Below, in pieces: positions 12,401 to 24,000 of a stretch of 64,000 nt of DNA. Both the position numbers and the translations under genes were made by a program. Location of the stretch: positions 9,733,629-9,797,628 of the forward strand of contig OV050032.1 of assembly GCA_920105625.2 (NCBI GenBank), read 5' to 3'. This DNA is from Clusia tigrina (lineage: Eukaryota; Arthropoda; Insecta; Diptera; Clusiidae). A model generated the notes under the pieces. That model was given only the letters and a program-made list of their open reading frames with translations, ran no database searches and had not been told where the DNA came from. The number at the start of each line of letters is the position of its first letter. Position 1 is the first letter of the stretch.

Positions 12401-14891
12401 GTACATGCATGTATTTGTGCATATACATTTGTGCGTATACATATACAACAACAACAAAAAAAAACATTTCTAAAGCATATGTACATAAGTGACTGGTGTC
12501 CAACTTCGCTGGAAAATCAGTTTCAGAGGATATATGTATACATACTTAAAATTCGATTTATGGAGCCCAGAGCTGAAAACATTGTAAAATTTTCACATTT
12601 ATACACATACTACATACATATTTAGCAAATAAAGCATGGGAACTAAGTACCTACTTAGTCAATAACACGAATCAATAAACGTAATTTTCTAAATTAGAAG
12701 ACGAGCAACACAACGTCGAAAACTAAGAAGAAAACCGTTCATAAGCAAAAGTTCGCTGTACGATGATAATTTCTATTCCACTATGACCCCTTCCATTATA
12801 CCCCCTCCCCCAAGAATCACCTTTACGCTGACACTACAGAAGACACGACACGCTTTTATGGCTTTCGCCAACTGTTTCTTGTATTCCAGCAAACACATTA
12901 GAAAATGAAAAGGTATAAATCTTATCTTTTGTCATATGCTAAAACAACAAATATTCAAACACAAGAAGGAACAGTATATAAAAAGCAAAACACAATTAAA
13001 AAAACAGAAGAAGAGGCAGCGGCACCAGCATCATAAACAGTAAACGTAAAGTGGTAGAAGCAAAGTAGCGAGAACGCGACATGATTGAACCAGCCAACAA
13101 CCGAGTCAGCCACGGATGTTCGAACATACTTATGTATGTACATATTTATATGAGTTAGCATATGAGCAAATGTACATACATACATATGTACTCATACATA
13201 CATACATACATATATCTCTCACAGAATCCAAAGCATTCCGCGACAAGAGCAGCGCAGCAGCCGTTGTACAGCCACAAATTTTATATAGTCAAAAGCAAAG
13301 CCCAACAGACGGACCGACACGACCGCTACATTCAATGCAAAAATACAATAACAAAAACAATAAAATTAAAGAAAAGACAAAAATTTATAGAAACAAAAAA
13401 AAAATCTAAAAAAGTAAAAGGAAAAAGTACAGCACAGCGAAAACAAATACACAAATGGAATTAAGAAACGCAAAAACAACCGAAAGAGCAGGAGCAGCAA
13501 AAAAACCGAGTTGCAAATGTTCAAATTCATACACAAACACACACACACACCAACATACAATTTTTAAGATTCACTCCGCCACCGTTAACATTAAAAAAGA
13601 TAGATGGGGCAGTAAAAAAACCAATAAATAGAGGCAGACTGATAGACAAACGGCCCGACCGCCTCACCGCCGTGGAGAGAAACTCTCATCTACGTATGCA
13701 TGTACTATGTACATATTTATGTGCATATTTGCATATGTGCACATGCATACATAGTAAGTATTTTGTTTTATTTACTATTTATGAGCAAATACTTACATGA
13801 CTATTATACACTCTAAGTACATACATTTGTCCAATACATATGTATATATACATACATATGTACATATAATTAATTAAAACAGATTTCGATGAAACGATAC
13901 AGTTTATGGAAATACGAATGCAAATACAGATGCATATCGAGCCCAAATACTCAAATAAATATCCAGTTAACACAAGTGCTAGAGAAAACGAAGCACATGT
14001 GATAACTCAATAAGCATCTTCTATGACGTTTACGATAATTTAGCGGTTAAGATTCAATATAAATAATCGGTACAATGAAGAGCCAAATAAAATAATAAAA
14101 ATGCATTTAAATTAAATATATACGAGTACATAGGTTATTAAAAACTTGTTTTAAAATAAAGTACAATGAAAATAATTAATATAGATACATACATATGTAT
14201 GTATGTAATAAATAATATACACAATGTGCATATGAAAAAAAAACAAGCCAACAAAATCAGAAGCTAAAATTGTTTACGTTTCACTGAAAACATTTCGATT
14301 TGGAGTTAATTAAATAATATTAACATGAAGATATACATATGTGTATATATATGTATGTATGTATGTACATACGCAAATACCTTTCACATTAAGTAAAAAT
14401 AATATAATAGCTAAATAACGACGACACAAACATACATAAGAAAAAACCAAAAGCAGCAGCAAATTGAAGTTTTTACGGCCGCTGACACCATTGAAAATGC
14501 ACTAAAAAAAACCAACAACAATAAATAAAAAAATCATATCGTAGCATAAAGAAACACTGAAACGAACTAAATCCAAATGAATGTACGAGTATATGTATGT
14601 ATGTATGTATGTACCCAGCCGAATACATCACACCACACGTAGCAACGCCTCGGACTCCATTCCCCATAAACCAAAGTCAGGCCAAGTAAAATAGATTGCA
14701 AGCTTCATACATCCATACACACACCCATAGAGCAACACTAAGCTATATACAAATTTGCATGTGCAATAGTGCTTATACATATATGCATGGCTGTATGTAT
14801 CTTAGCCTGCAAATAAAACAAAAGTAGTCGCAATAAAAAAATTCTATTAATTACAGATGTATGGATGTACATACATACACACATAAATAAA
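12401..14891. other. Unassigned DNA
   Basis: AT-rich sequence with A-rich and CATA-type simple stretches. No supported coding region. Confidence 0.4.
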
Positions 14892-15015
<124 letters not shown>

Positions 15016-15220
15016 TACATACATAGAATATATATACATAGCATATATATACATAGCATATATTCACATAGCATATATTCACATAGCATATATATACACA
15101 TAGCAAGTATACACATAGCAAATATACACATAGCAAATATACACATAGCAAATATACACATAGCATATATATACGTAGCATATAAATACATAGCATATAA
15201 ATACATAGCATATAAATACA
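15016..15220. repeat. Irregular 15-bp minisatellite, left flank
   Basis: Units of the form CATAGCATATATATA with variants (CACATAGCAAATATA, CATAGCATATAAATA), each about 15 bp. They grade into the regular 19-bp array. Confidence 0.85.
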
Positions 15221-15760
15221 TAGCATATATACATATACATAGCATATATACATATACATAGCATATATACATATACATAGCATATATACATATACATAGC
15301 ATATATACATATACATAGCATATATACATATACATAGCATATATACATATACATAGCATATATACATATACATAGCATATATACATATACATAGCATATA
15401 TACATATACATAGCATATATACATATACATAGCATATATACATATACATAGCATATATACATATACATAGCATATATACATATACATAGCATATATACAT
15501 ATACATAGCATATATACATATACATAGCATATATACATATACATAGCATATATACATATACATAGCATATATACATATACATAGCATATATACATATACA
15601 TAGCATATATACATATACATAGCATATATACATATACATAGCATATATACATATACATAGCATATATACATATACATAGCATATATACATATACATAGCA
15701 TATATACATATACATAGCATATATACATATACATAGCATATATACATATACATAGCATAT
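15221..15760. repeat. 19-bp minisatellite, about 28-29 near-identical units
   Basis: The unit CATAGCATATATACATATA repeats with an exact 19-bp period: the C of TAGC falls at 15224 and at every 19 bases through 15756. Because 19 is not a multiple of three and the unit lacks a minus-strand stop in any register, overlapping minus-strand frames stay open for hundreds of codons with a 19-residue Tyr/Met/Ile/Cys periodicity. These are not genes. Confidence 0.97.
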
Positions 15761-16391
15761 ATATACATACCATACATATACATAGCATATATATACATAC
15801 CATACATATACATAGCATATATATACATAGCACATATATAGATAGCATAATCATACTTAGTATATACATATATATACATATATATATACATAGCATATAT
15901 ATATATATATATATAGCATGTATATATATAGTATGTATGTATATACGTAACATATATAAACATATCATATATGTATACATAGCATATATATACAGAGCAT
16001 ATATATACAGAGCATATACATACAGAGCATATATATACAGAGCATATATATACAGAACATATATATACAGAGCATATATATACAGAGCATATATATACAG
16101 AACATATATATATATAGATAGAATGTATATTCATAGAATATATATACAAAGAATATATATACATAAAATATATATACATAAAATATATATACATAGCATA
16201 TATATACATAGCATATATATACATAGCATATATGTATATACATAGCATATATGTATGTACATATATACATATCATATATGTATGTACATATATACATATC
16301 ATATATATACAGAGCATATATATAGATAGCACATATATACATAGCATATATATATATATATACATAGCATATATATATATATATATCCATA

Positions 16392-16465
<74 letters not shown>

Positions 16466-16687
16466 CATATATATACATAGCATATATATACATAGCAGAT
16501 ATATACATAGAAGATATATACATAGGATATATGCATATACATAGGATATATGCATATACATAGCAGATATATACATAGGATATATGCATATACATAGGAT
16601 ATATGCATATACATAGCAGATATATACATAGGATATATGCATATACATAGGATATATGCATATACATAGGATATATGCATATACATA
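15761..16687. repeat. Mixed 15-bp and longer minisatellite variants with TA tracts
   Basis: Blocks of CATAGCATATATATA, CAGAGCATATATATA, CATAAAATATATATA and CATAGGATATATGCATATA variants, with a pure TA tract at about 16396-16460. Homogeneous sub-blocks suggest successive local amplifications of related units. Confidence 0.92.
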
Positions 16688-17464
16688 GCATCATCATCAT
16701 CATCATAATTGGCGTACAACCATTTCTGATCATTGCCGCGTTATTAGCCTCCGCCAGTCGTGCCTGCTTCGCGCACGCTGGCGCCAATTGGAAACACCAA
16801 GTGCAGCCAGGTCCTCTTGAACTTGGTCCTTCCAACGTAGTGGTGGTCTCTCCCTCCTCCGTCCGCCACCCGGCGGCATCGATTCAGCACTTTCATCCAT
16901 TCGCACAACATGTCCCAGCCAGCGCAGCCGCTGTGCTTTAATGCGCTGAACTATATCAATGTTGGCGTACAGCTCATACAGCTCGTTGTTCCATCTGATT
17001 CGATACTCTCCGCAGACGCATATAGGACCATAGATCCTTCGAAGAATTTTTTTCTCGAACGCCCCCAAAGCTCGCTCATCGTTGTTTGTCATCGTCCAGG
17101 TTTCGGCACCATAAAGCAGGACGGGAAGGATGAGGGCTTTGTAGAGCGTAATTTTTGTTCGTCGAGAGAGGGCTCTGCTTCTCAATTGCCTACTGAGCCC
17201 AAAGTAACACCTGTTGGCAAGAGTGATTCTTCGCTTGACCTCCTTGCTGACATCGTTCGTTGTGTTGATGCTGGTTCCCAGATAAACGAAGTCCTTCACA
17301 ACTTCAAAGTTGTAGTCGCCAACAGTGACGTGGTGTCCAAGACGCTGAGATGCAACAGCATCAAATACTGGTAGACTCAATGGAGCGTGCAATCTCCTGT
17401 AGCAGATGTTAGGTCGAGAGCTCCTGTACCCAGAAGTCTTGTTGAGAGGGGTTTTTGACTGCAA
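16688..17464 (-). mobile_element. 5'-truncated RTE-like non-LTR retrotransposon (RT C-terminal part and 3' tail)
   Basis: On the minus strand an open frame of about 244 codons ends with a stop at 16730. It carries the C-terminal landmarks of RTE-type reverse transcriptases: a NFEVVKDFVYLGT block, EVKRRITLANRCYFGL, KALILPVLLYGAETW and AQRLRWLGHVVRMD. The catalytic palm is missing, so this is a 5'-truncated copy. The 3' end finishes in an ATGATGATG tail (16688-16707); short tandem tails instead of poly(A) are usual for RTE elements. The tail abuts the minisatellite and the 5' break abuts the broken gene at 17463. The frame is still open, so the insertion may be fairly young. No target-site duplication was found. 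The clade call rests on remembered motif style, not an alignment. Confidence 0.75.
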
Positions 17465-18437
17465 GTTTGGAAGCTCACCGGGACCTCAACCAGACATATT
17501 CAAGAGATTTCAAAAATAATGGTCGGCGATTGATAAATCCAAGTTCGATGTAGGCGAGAATGTTTTGAAACTACTGCCCAAAGAAGAAGTAGAGAATATC
17601 AAAGAAGAACTGCAAAGAAAACTAATGGAATGCCAGCCAAGAGACGACTACAAAGAGTTGTTACAGTTGGCATTGATATATTTTGGCCATCTTGACGGAA
17701 AAGATGTGCGCTTCAGGTCTCCTATTTACTGTCTGAAAATACAACTCTTCCGTGACCAGTTTAAGCTGACTTCCCAAGAACAAGAGGCCCTAGAAGCACT
17801 TTGTGTGTTCATCGTTCGAGTCTACTGTAAAGCCTGGTTTAACGCCCCCAGAGCGTGTTTAGCACCAAAACAAGACCTAGACCTCATTGAAAATCTATTG
17901 AAATACGAAAGCATTGACAAAAAAATATCAGAAAAAGGAATTAACAAAATGATAAATCACCTGTGGCATCTTAGTCCTGAACTTGTTGCCCTGGCATTGT
18001 TTGACCCCACAGTGCAAAACACCGTAAAGAGCCAAATGGCGACAAAAAAAATCAAGCAGAAGAAAATGAGAAGTGCTCCAGAAATATGCGACCCAAACTA
18101 AAAAAAGAACAACTGCCGAAATTCCTAGAAAAAGCTCTCCCAGCCCTAATTACAAGTGAGACTTACCTGTTCAAGAGATTAAACATTAACACCGAATGTC
18201 TGGAAAAAGATCCTGCAACTTGGCCGCAGAACATCAACTACCAGGAGGGGCAAAGGATGGTAAACAACTTGAAAGTTGTGAACCGACATGGCAGAGCGAG
18301 GAGTCAAGCTCATCACAGATTACAACCAATTACTTACAAAGGACGAGCAACAAAAACAATACGTTCTCCAAGTAGTCAGCAGATGCCGTCAGCTGTATCC
18401 AGATAGCTCCAAAACCACATTATGTCAGTCCCTTGAA
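17463..18437 (+). pseudogene. Broken mobile-element-associated protein of unknown function
   Basis: A long coding-like stretch with several lesions. The frame enters at about 17463 (GSSPGPQPDIFKRF), meets a TAA at 17517-17519, continues through WSAIDKSKFDV and is then open from 17565 to 18101. It must shift frame near 18086 (RPKLKKEQLPKFLEKALP) and again near 18280, where the next frame gives MAERGVKLITDYNQLL and ends around 18437. Features include LALIYFG, a helical segment around CLKIQLFRDQFKLT, and INHLWHLSPELVALALFD. Similar proteins are, to my recollection, highly repeated in cnidarian and insect genomes and annotated only as uncharacterised. I know no domain name or reaction for them. 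It is cut on the left by the RTE-like insertion. Called a pseudogene because of one stop and two frameshifts. Confidence 0.6.
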
Positions 18438-18901
18438 TAAATTTAAATAAGAATAAAATGAATAAGACATTTATTATACTTGATTTTTTAAATACATAAT
18501 TGTTTTCATTCCAAAAATTGATAATATAGGAAGGAAAATGGGTTTTTTCACAATAGGTTCCATCTTCGCTCTAAGGGGTACCTAGTCACGTTTTTAGGGA
18601 CATTGGCTCTATTTTTTCGGTTTCAGTACTAGTTGCGTATTTATTGTGTAGAATATAAAATGTTAAAAACAGTATCGCCTTCAATTTGATGTATGACACG
18701 GGCAAGTATATTAAACCGTTCTAGAGATATGGGTCGGCAAAGTCGCCAAACTGCCAAAAAATCGAGATTTTCAAAACTTTGAGGCCCCAGTGGCACGTGT
18801 TAACATCTTTCAATCGTACTCAAACTTTGGCAATCCTAAAATCTGACAGAAAGAAACATTTTAGGGGGGTGCCCCAAAAAAATTCTGACATTTTTTTTAA
18901 G
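18438..18901. other. Non-coding DNA between the broken gene and the mariner
   Basis: AT-rich sequence without open frames. It contains patches such as GGGTCGGCAAAGTCGCC and GAGGCCCCAGTGGCACG that may be the 3' non-coding part of the element encoding the broken protein to its left (inference). Confidence 0.35.
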
Positions 18902-19790
18902 TACGAGGTGTGTTCAAAAAATAACCGTTATTTTCAAATTTCGTGAGTTACGTATGTTCGATGTTCGCATTTTTTTCTGTTATGTTGGTACACATGTCTG
19001 TTATACATATATGTTGGCAATACCAACCATTTTGGATTGTCAGTTTGTTTTTGACAGATAAAAAGGTTAGTCGTGTTTTGGTGTGCTCTTCGATATTGTA
19101 CTATTCGAAAAAATGGATCAAAGGAACTGTATTCAGTTTTGTGTAAAAAATGAGATTAAATGCGCAAGGACATTTGAAATGTTGACTGTTGCCTTTGGCG
19201 AGTCTACTATGAGCAGAACACAAGTTCAATTGTGGTATAACCGGTTTAAGGAAGGCCGAGAAGATGTCAATGACGATGCACGTCCTGGTCGCCCGAGCAC
19301 GTCAACAACCGATGAAAACATTGACGCAGTGAAGAAAATGATTTTGGATAATCGGCGAATCACTATCAGAGAGGTTGCTGATGATGTTGGCATATCGTTC
19401 GGCTCATGCCAAGGAATTTTTACGGATGTTTTAGGCATGAAACGTGCGGCAGCGAAGATTGTTCCAAAATTGCTAAATTTTGAGCAAAAACAACGTCGCA
19501 TGGACATCGCTCAGGAGCTGTTGAACATCGTAAACGACGATCCAGATTTCCTCAAAAAGATCATAACTGGTGACGAATCGTGGGTGTATGGATATGACAT
19601 TGAAACCAAAGCCCAATCATCCCAATGGAAACGTCCAAATGAGCCAAGACCGAAAAAAGCACGTCAAGTTCGGTCGAACGTAAAGGTTTTGCTGACAGTT
19701 TTCTTTGATTGCATGGCGTGGTGCATCATGAATTCTTGCCACAATGTCGTACGGTCAACAAGGAATACTACATTGAAGTTACACATATCG
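18902..19790 (+). mobile_element. Truncated mariner element (Tc1/mariner), 3' part missing
   Basis: The left terminus TACGAGGTGTGTTCAAAAAA at 18902 has the form of a mariner inverted repeat, with TA as the presumed target. The transposase frame starts at the ATG at 19113 (MDQRNCIQFCVKNE). It has an HTH-bearing N-terminus (QVQLWYNRFKEG), a second helix-turn-helix-like segment (ITIREVADDVGISFG) and the first catalytic Asp in GDESWVYG. A frameshifting deletion follows FFDC near 19715. The second and third catalytic Asp and the 3' inverted repeat are absent: the sequence runs into TA-rich satellite at about 19790. The element cannot encode active transposase. Related copies are very common in arthropods, often annotated as GVQW3-like proteins. 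Confidence 0.9.
19113..19714 (+). pseudogene. Mariner transposase, truncated and frameshifted
   Basis: About 200 codons are open from MDQRNC. The N-terminal DNA-binding half is complete in outline and the catalytic domain reaches only the first Asp (GDES). After FFDC the expected continuation is replaced by an out-of-frame segment beginning MAWCIMNS, which indicates a small deletion. The catalytic core is lost, so this is non-functional. Confidence 0.88.
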
Positions 19791-19794
19791 TATA

Positions 19795-20021
19795 GATATC
19801 CTATGTATATACATACATAATATATATTGATATACAAACATAGTATATATCCATATTCATAGTATATATCCATATACATAGTATATATGTATATACATAT
19901 AATATATGTATATATATAAAGAATAAATGTATATCTATATACATAGTATGTGTATATATAAATACTTAGTATGTGTATATCTATATACATATTAGATACA
20001 TATATACATATCTATACATAG

Positions 20022-20114
<93 letters not shown>

Positions 20115-20165
20115 TAAATATAGAATATAAGTATATACATAGCATATACATATATGCATACGTAT
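19795..20165. repeat. TA-rich satellite tract
   Basis: TATATACATAGTATATA-type imperfect repeats leading into a pure TA/TC run at 20021-20110. It replaces the missing 3' end of the mariner. Confidence 0.93.
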
Positions 20166-20945
20166 AACATAATTGTGGACAGTACCTATAGATGGAAATG
20201 TATCCACATCCATTCAAAGTTATGTACATATGTATGTATGTATGTAACTACGTGTATGTGTCAACGTCCGCCTGGCGTTGACGGTTTGTCTGACGTTTCG
20301 CCGTTTTGCAAAGTAAAGCAAAGCAGACAAGCAACATGAAAGAAGCCAAAAAAATCAAGAAATGATGAAAGCAACGACAAGTACAATTACTTATACTTAC
20401 AACACTCTTTGATACGGAATATTTATTGTAATTAATTCCACTGTTAGGATAATTTTATGCATACTGCCTAACACACGGCGTAAGTGTGTGCTATAAACAA
20501 ACAAAAAACACACACACAAACAAATAGTGTAATAGCACGCATGCAACATAATTTCCCAAATATGTGTGAACATTTATGAATATTAAGCGTAATTTTTCTT
20601 CAAACTAAATTATTTTATATTAATTTATTTTTATTTATACAGGAGCACTTTTAAAGTACAAAATCTTCACTCACAAAACTTTGTAATAATAAAAAACAAA
20701 CAACAAAAAATTAGCTTGGTTATGTGTAATTTTCGATTTCGCGTTACAGTGAGCGCACGAAAAGCAGCGACAGGACTGTTAATGAGGAATAGGGGGACGG
20801 GCGGGCGGGAGGCGACACACAACTGCAACATGAAATTGTTTTTAAGTCGCCATCATCGAGAAACCAGTTTGAAAGTCATTAATTTTAGTGATATTTTTGC
20901 TGTTGCCGTTGGCTTTTGTTGTTGCTGCTGGTAGTATTATTAATA
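20166..20945. other. Unassigned DNA left of the I-clade element
   Basis: No gene recognised. A short GC-richer patch at 20255-20300 can fold (GTCAACG ... CGTTGAC). The right end is A/T-rich and contains the I-element target site. Confidence 0.4.
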
Positions 20946-20956
20946 TTGTAATTGTT
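20946..20956. repeat. Target-site duplication of the I-clade element, 3'-side copy
   Basis: TTGTAATTGTT on the plus strand. The identical 11 bases recur at 26369-26379, immediately beyond the element's 5' end. Confidence 0.85.
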
Positions 20957-21091
20957 TTTTAATTTTTTTAATTTAAAAGGATTAATCACAATAATAAATT
21001 ATTATAACTAATTTAAGAAGAAGAGTCATAGCTACCAGGGCCTTCAACTCGATTTTAATATATTATTTTACATATTTACTTATTTGGGTAT

Positions 21092-24000
21092 TTAAATATA
21101 ATTTTGGATGAGGCATTCTTTTAAGAATTTATTGATCTTTGTTATGTTATTCTTTGATGTATCTTTTAGAGAATCACTTGGAATCTGGTTATGGAATATA
21201 TTTTTACGGGTTTTTTGGAAGTTGAGGCAGTTATTTAGCAGGTGTAACGAGGATATTGATTCCCCACAGAATTGACAGTTAGGTAACGGTTCCCCACGTA
21301 GCAAATGCTCGTTTGAGCATTTGGTGTGTCCGATGCGGAGTCGTACAAAGTTTTTTGTTTGTTGGCGAGAGCAAGTTACAGGATAATATGGTTTCATTCC
21401 ATCTGTGTTGAAGGTGGTGTAAAAGTGTTTATATTTTTTCCAAGTGCAATAGTTCGTGGCAACATGGAGAGATACTATATGTCGCAGTAGGTCTTTAGTT
21501 TCTATGACTTGGAAGACGTAGTTTGGAGCCGTAATTGACTCTGCAGCAGCTATATCTGCAAGTTCGTTACCTGGTATCCCCGAATGTCCTGGGACCCACA
21601 TAATTTTTATTTTCTTGGAATATTTAATACACGAGTTACGGATATTGTTTATGGTCCTGCTGCTATCATTATTGAAGTTTCGAATGGCTTCAATAGTCGA
21701 TTTGCTGTCTGTACATATGAGGAAGTTTCCTTTATTTTTGTGAGCAAAGTCGATGGCACATTTAACAGCAAAAGCTTCGGCAGTAAATACAGAGCTAAAA
21801 GGAGGAAGACATCCTGACGTAATTAAATTTCCGTTGTGGTGGACTACAGCAAATGATGTGCCAAGAGTTCCTTTTGATCCGTCTGTATAGAGTAGGCTCC
21901 ATTTTTTGTTTATATATTCACTTGCCGTTTCTGTAAAAAGTTGTCTATAAACTTTGGGATCGGTAACGGTTTTTGGATATTGCAGTAAATTCAATGCGAA
22001 GGAGCTATCTTTTATATTCCAAGGTGGTTCACTTTGTCGCTTAGTTTGACAGACTTTTATATCCCAGTCAAGGTTTTTGGAGAGTTGGACACATCTACGA
22101 ATTATGGATTTAATTTTATATTGCCGTTTGTGCTTGACAACCTCCATTATGTCTTTGTGCAGTACTCTGTTGTTAGTAATGAAGAGTTTAGGGATGAGTT
22201 TTGATGTTGACATCGATAATTGCTGTTGAATAGATGGTAGCCCAGCTTCAGCGAATATATTTTTTAAAGGTGACGTTGGAAAGGCGCTGATGCTCCTGCG
22301 AACAGCTGTGTTGTAAGGGGCTTCCAAAAATTTTAGGTTTTTTTGAGAACACCATCCATAAATTGGCAATGCGTAATCTATTTTTGAAAGTATGAGAGCT
22401 CTGGTGATGTTAATTAATGTTGAAATGTGTATTAAACTGTGTTTGGATGTTAGGTATTTAATAATGTTGAGGCGGGTAGCTAGACTTTTTCTTAACTGTA
22501 AACAATGCTCCTTAAAGTTAAACTTATTATCAAAAATAACACCAAGAATTCTCAGATGTTTTACAAGTTCAATATTTACATTATCATATTTAAGGCTAAA
22601 ACAATTACATTTGGTTTTCTTACATATATGTAGTATTTTACATTTACTAACAGATAGTTTGGCGCCAGAGAAGTTGCCCCAATTTGTAATTTCATTAAGT
22701 ATTTTTGTGAAAGTAGATTTGATAGTATCGAGATCTTTTGTTTTAGAAAATATAATGGCGTCGTCTGCGTAAATTGTGTGTTGGATATTTTTGTATCCAT
22801 GGAGTAATTTACTGAATTGGTCGAATGCAATAATAAATAGAACAACCGATAGGGGGGAACCCTGCGGTATGCCATTGACGAGGGGGTATGTATTTGATAG
22901 TTCTGTATTAACTCTAACTCTTATTTTTCGGTTTGATAAGAAAGCTCTGACTATATTAAAAATTTTCTTTCCTATACCCCAGGTCGCCAGTTGTTGAAGG
23001 ACAACATGTATTCCTATGCGGTCAAAGGCTCTATGAAAATCAGTAGCTAAAACGGTAACATGGTTTTTGGTGGAAAGTGAAGTTGTAACGTAATGTTCAA
23101 AGTGAAGCAGTGCATCAATTGTGCTTTGTTTTCGCTTGAAAGCTACTTGGTTATGACTCGTTAAATTGTTTTTTGATATAAACCACATTATTCTTTTAGC
23201 TATTATTCTCTCGAGTATTTTTCCGGTGCAAGGTAATAGGGATATAGGTCTGAAACCATTAAACTCATACTTGCTTTTATTGGGTTTTGGGATGGGAACA
23301 ACCTCAGCTGTTCGCCAATTTTGGGGGTAAATGCCTTGTTCAAGGATGTTATTGTATAAATTTATGATTGTAATTTTTGCGTGTTTGGGTAGGTGTTTCA
23401 ACATTTGGTACGATATACGGTCAAAACCAGGAGTTTTGCTCTTAGCATTGGATAGGGCGGACTCGAATTCTACTATGGTTATATTTGATTCTATTTGTTT
23501 GGCTGAGGTAGATAATTTTTTGGGTTTATATTGGGTTTGAAGTGCTGTGTTTTTTTCAATTCTAAAGTGTGGGTGAAAGTTATGGTTCTGCGAGAGGTTA
23601 GACCATGATGTGGCAAAGAAATTAGCTATGTCTGTGGATTTGGATAATAGTTTCGCACCATTTTTTATTGTTTTTATTTTTTCAAGTTGCTTGCCTCCTA
23701 CAAGGCCCCTAATGTTGGACCAGATTTTTTTGGGGCTGGTTTGCGGGTTTATATTTTCCGTGAGTTTTTCGAGACAATCTGCTTTGGAGTTTTTGATTGC
23801 TTTTCTGAAAACAGCATTGGCTTTCCTGTATAAGATCAGATTAGGTACACTTATATGTCTCTTATATCTGTACCATGAATTTTGTTTTTCCTCTCGCAGG
23901 TTGGATAAGTGTGTACTCCACCAAGGAAAAGTAGCTTTAACTACATTTCCTTTAGACTGGGGTATAGCTACATTTGCGGCACTACGGATGATTTTTTGTA

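Noticed and set aside
15221..15760. CRISPR-like regular repeats
   Set aside because: There are no spacers: the units are directly joined, AT-only minisatellite DNA in a eukaryotic genome.
15079..16719. 546-codon minus-strand open frame rich in Tyr/Met/Ile/Cys
   Set aside because: It is produced by 19-bp and 15-bp repeats that lack stops in the minus-strand registers. The residue period equals the repeat unit, and the right end overlaps unrelated RTE sequence.
16910..17374. Plus-strand 154-codon frame opposite the RTE-like ORF
   Set aside because: Antisense shadow of the RT C-terminal coding region.
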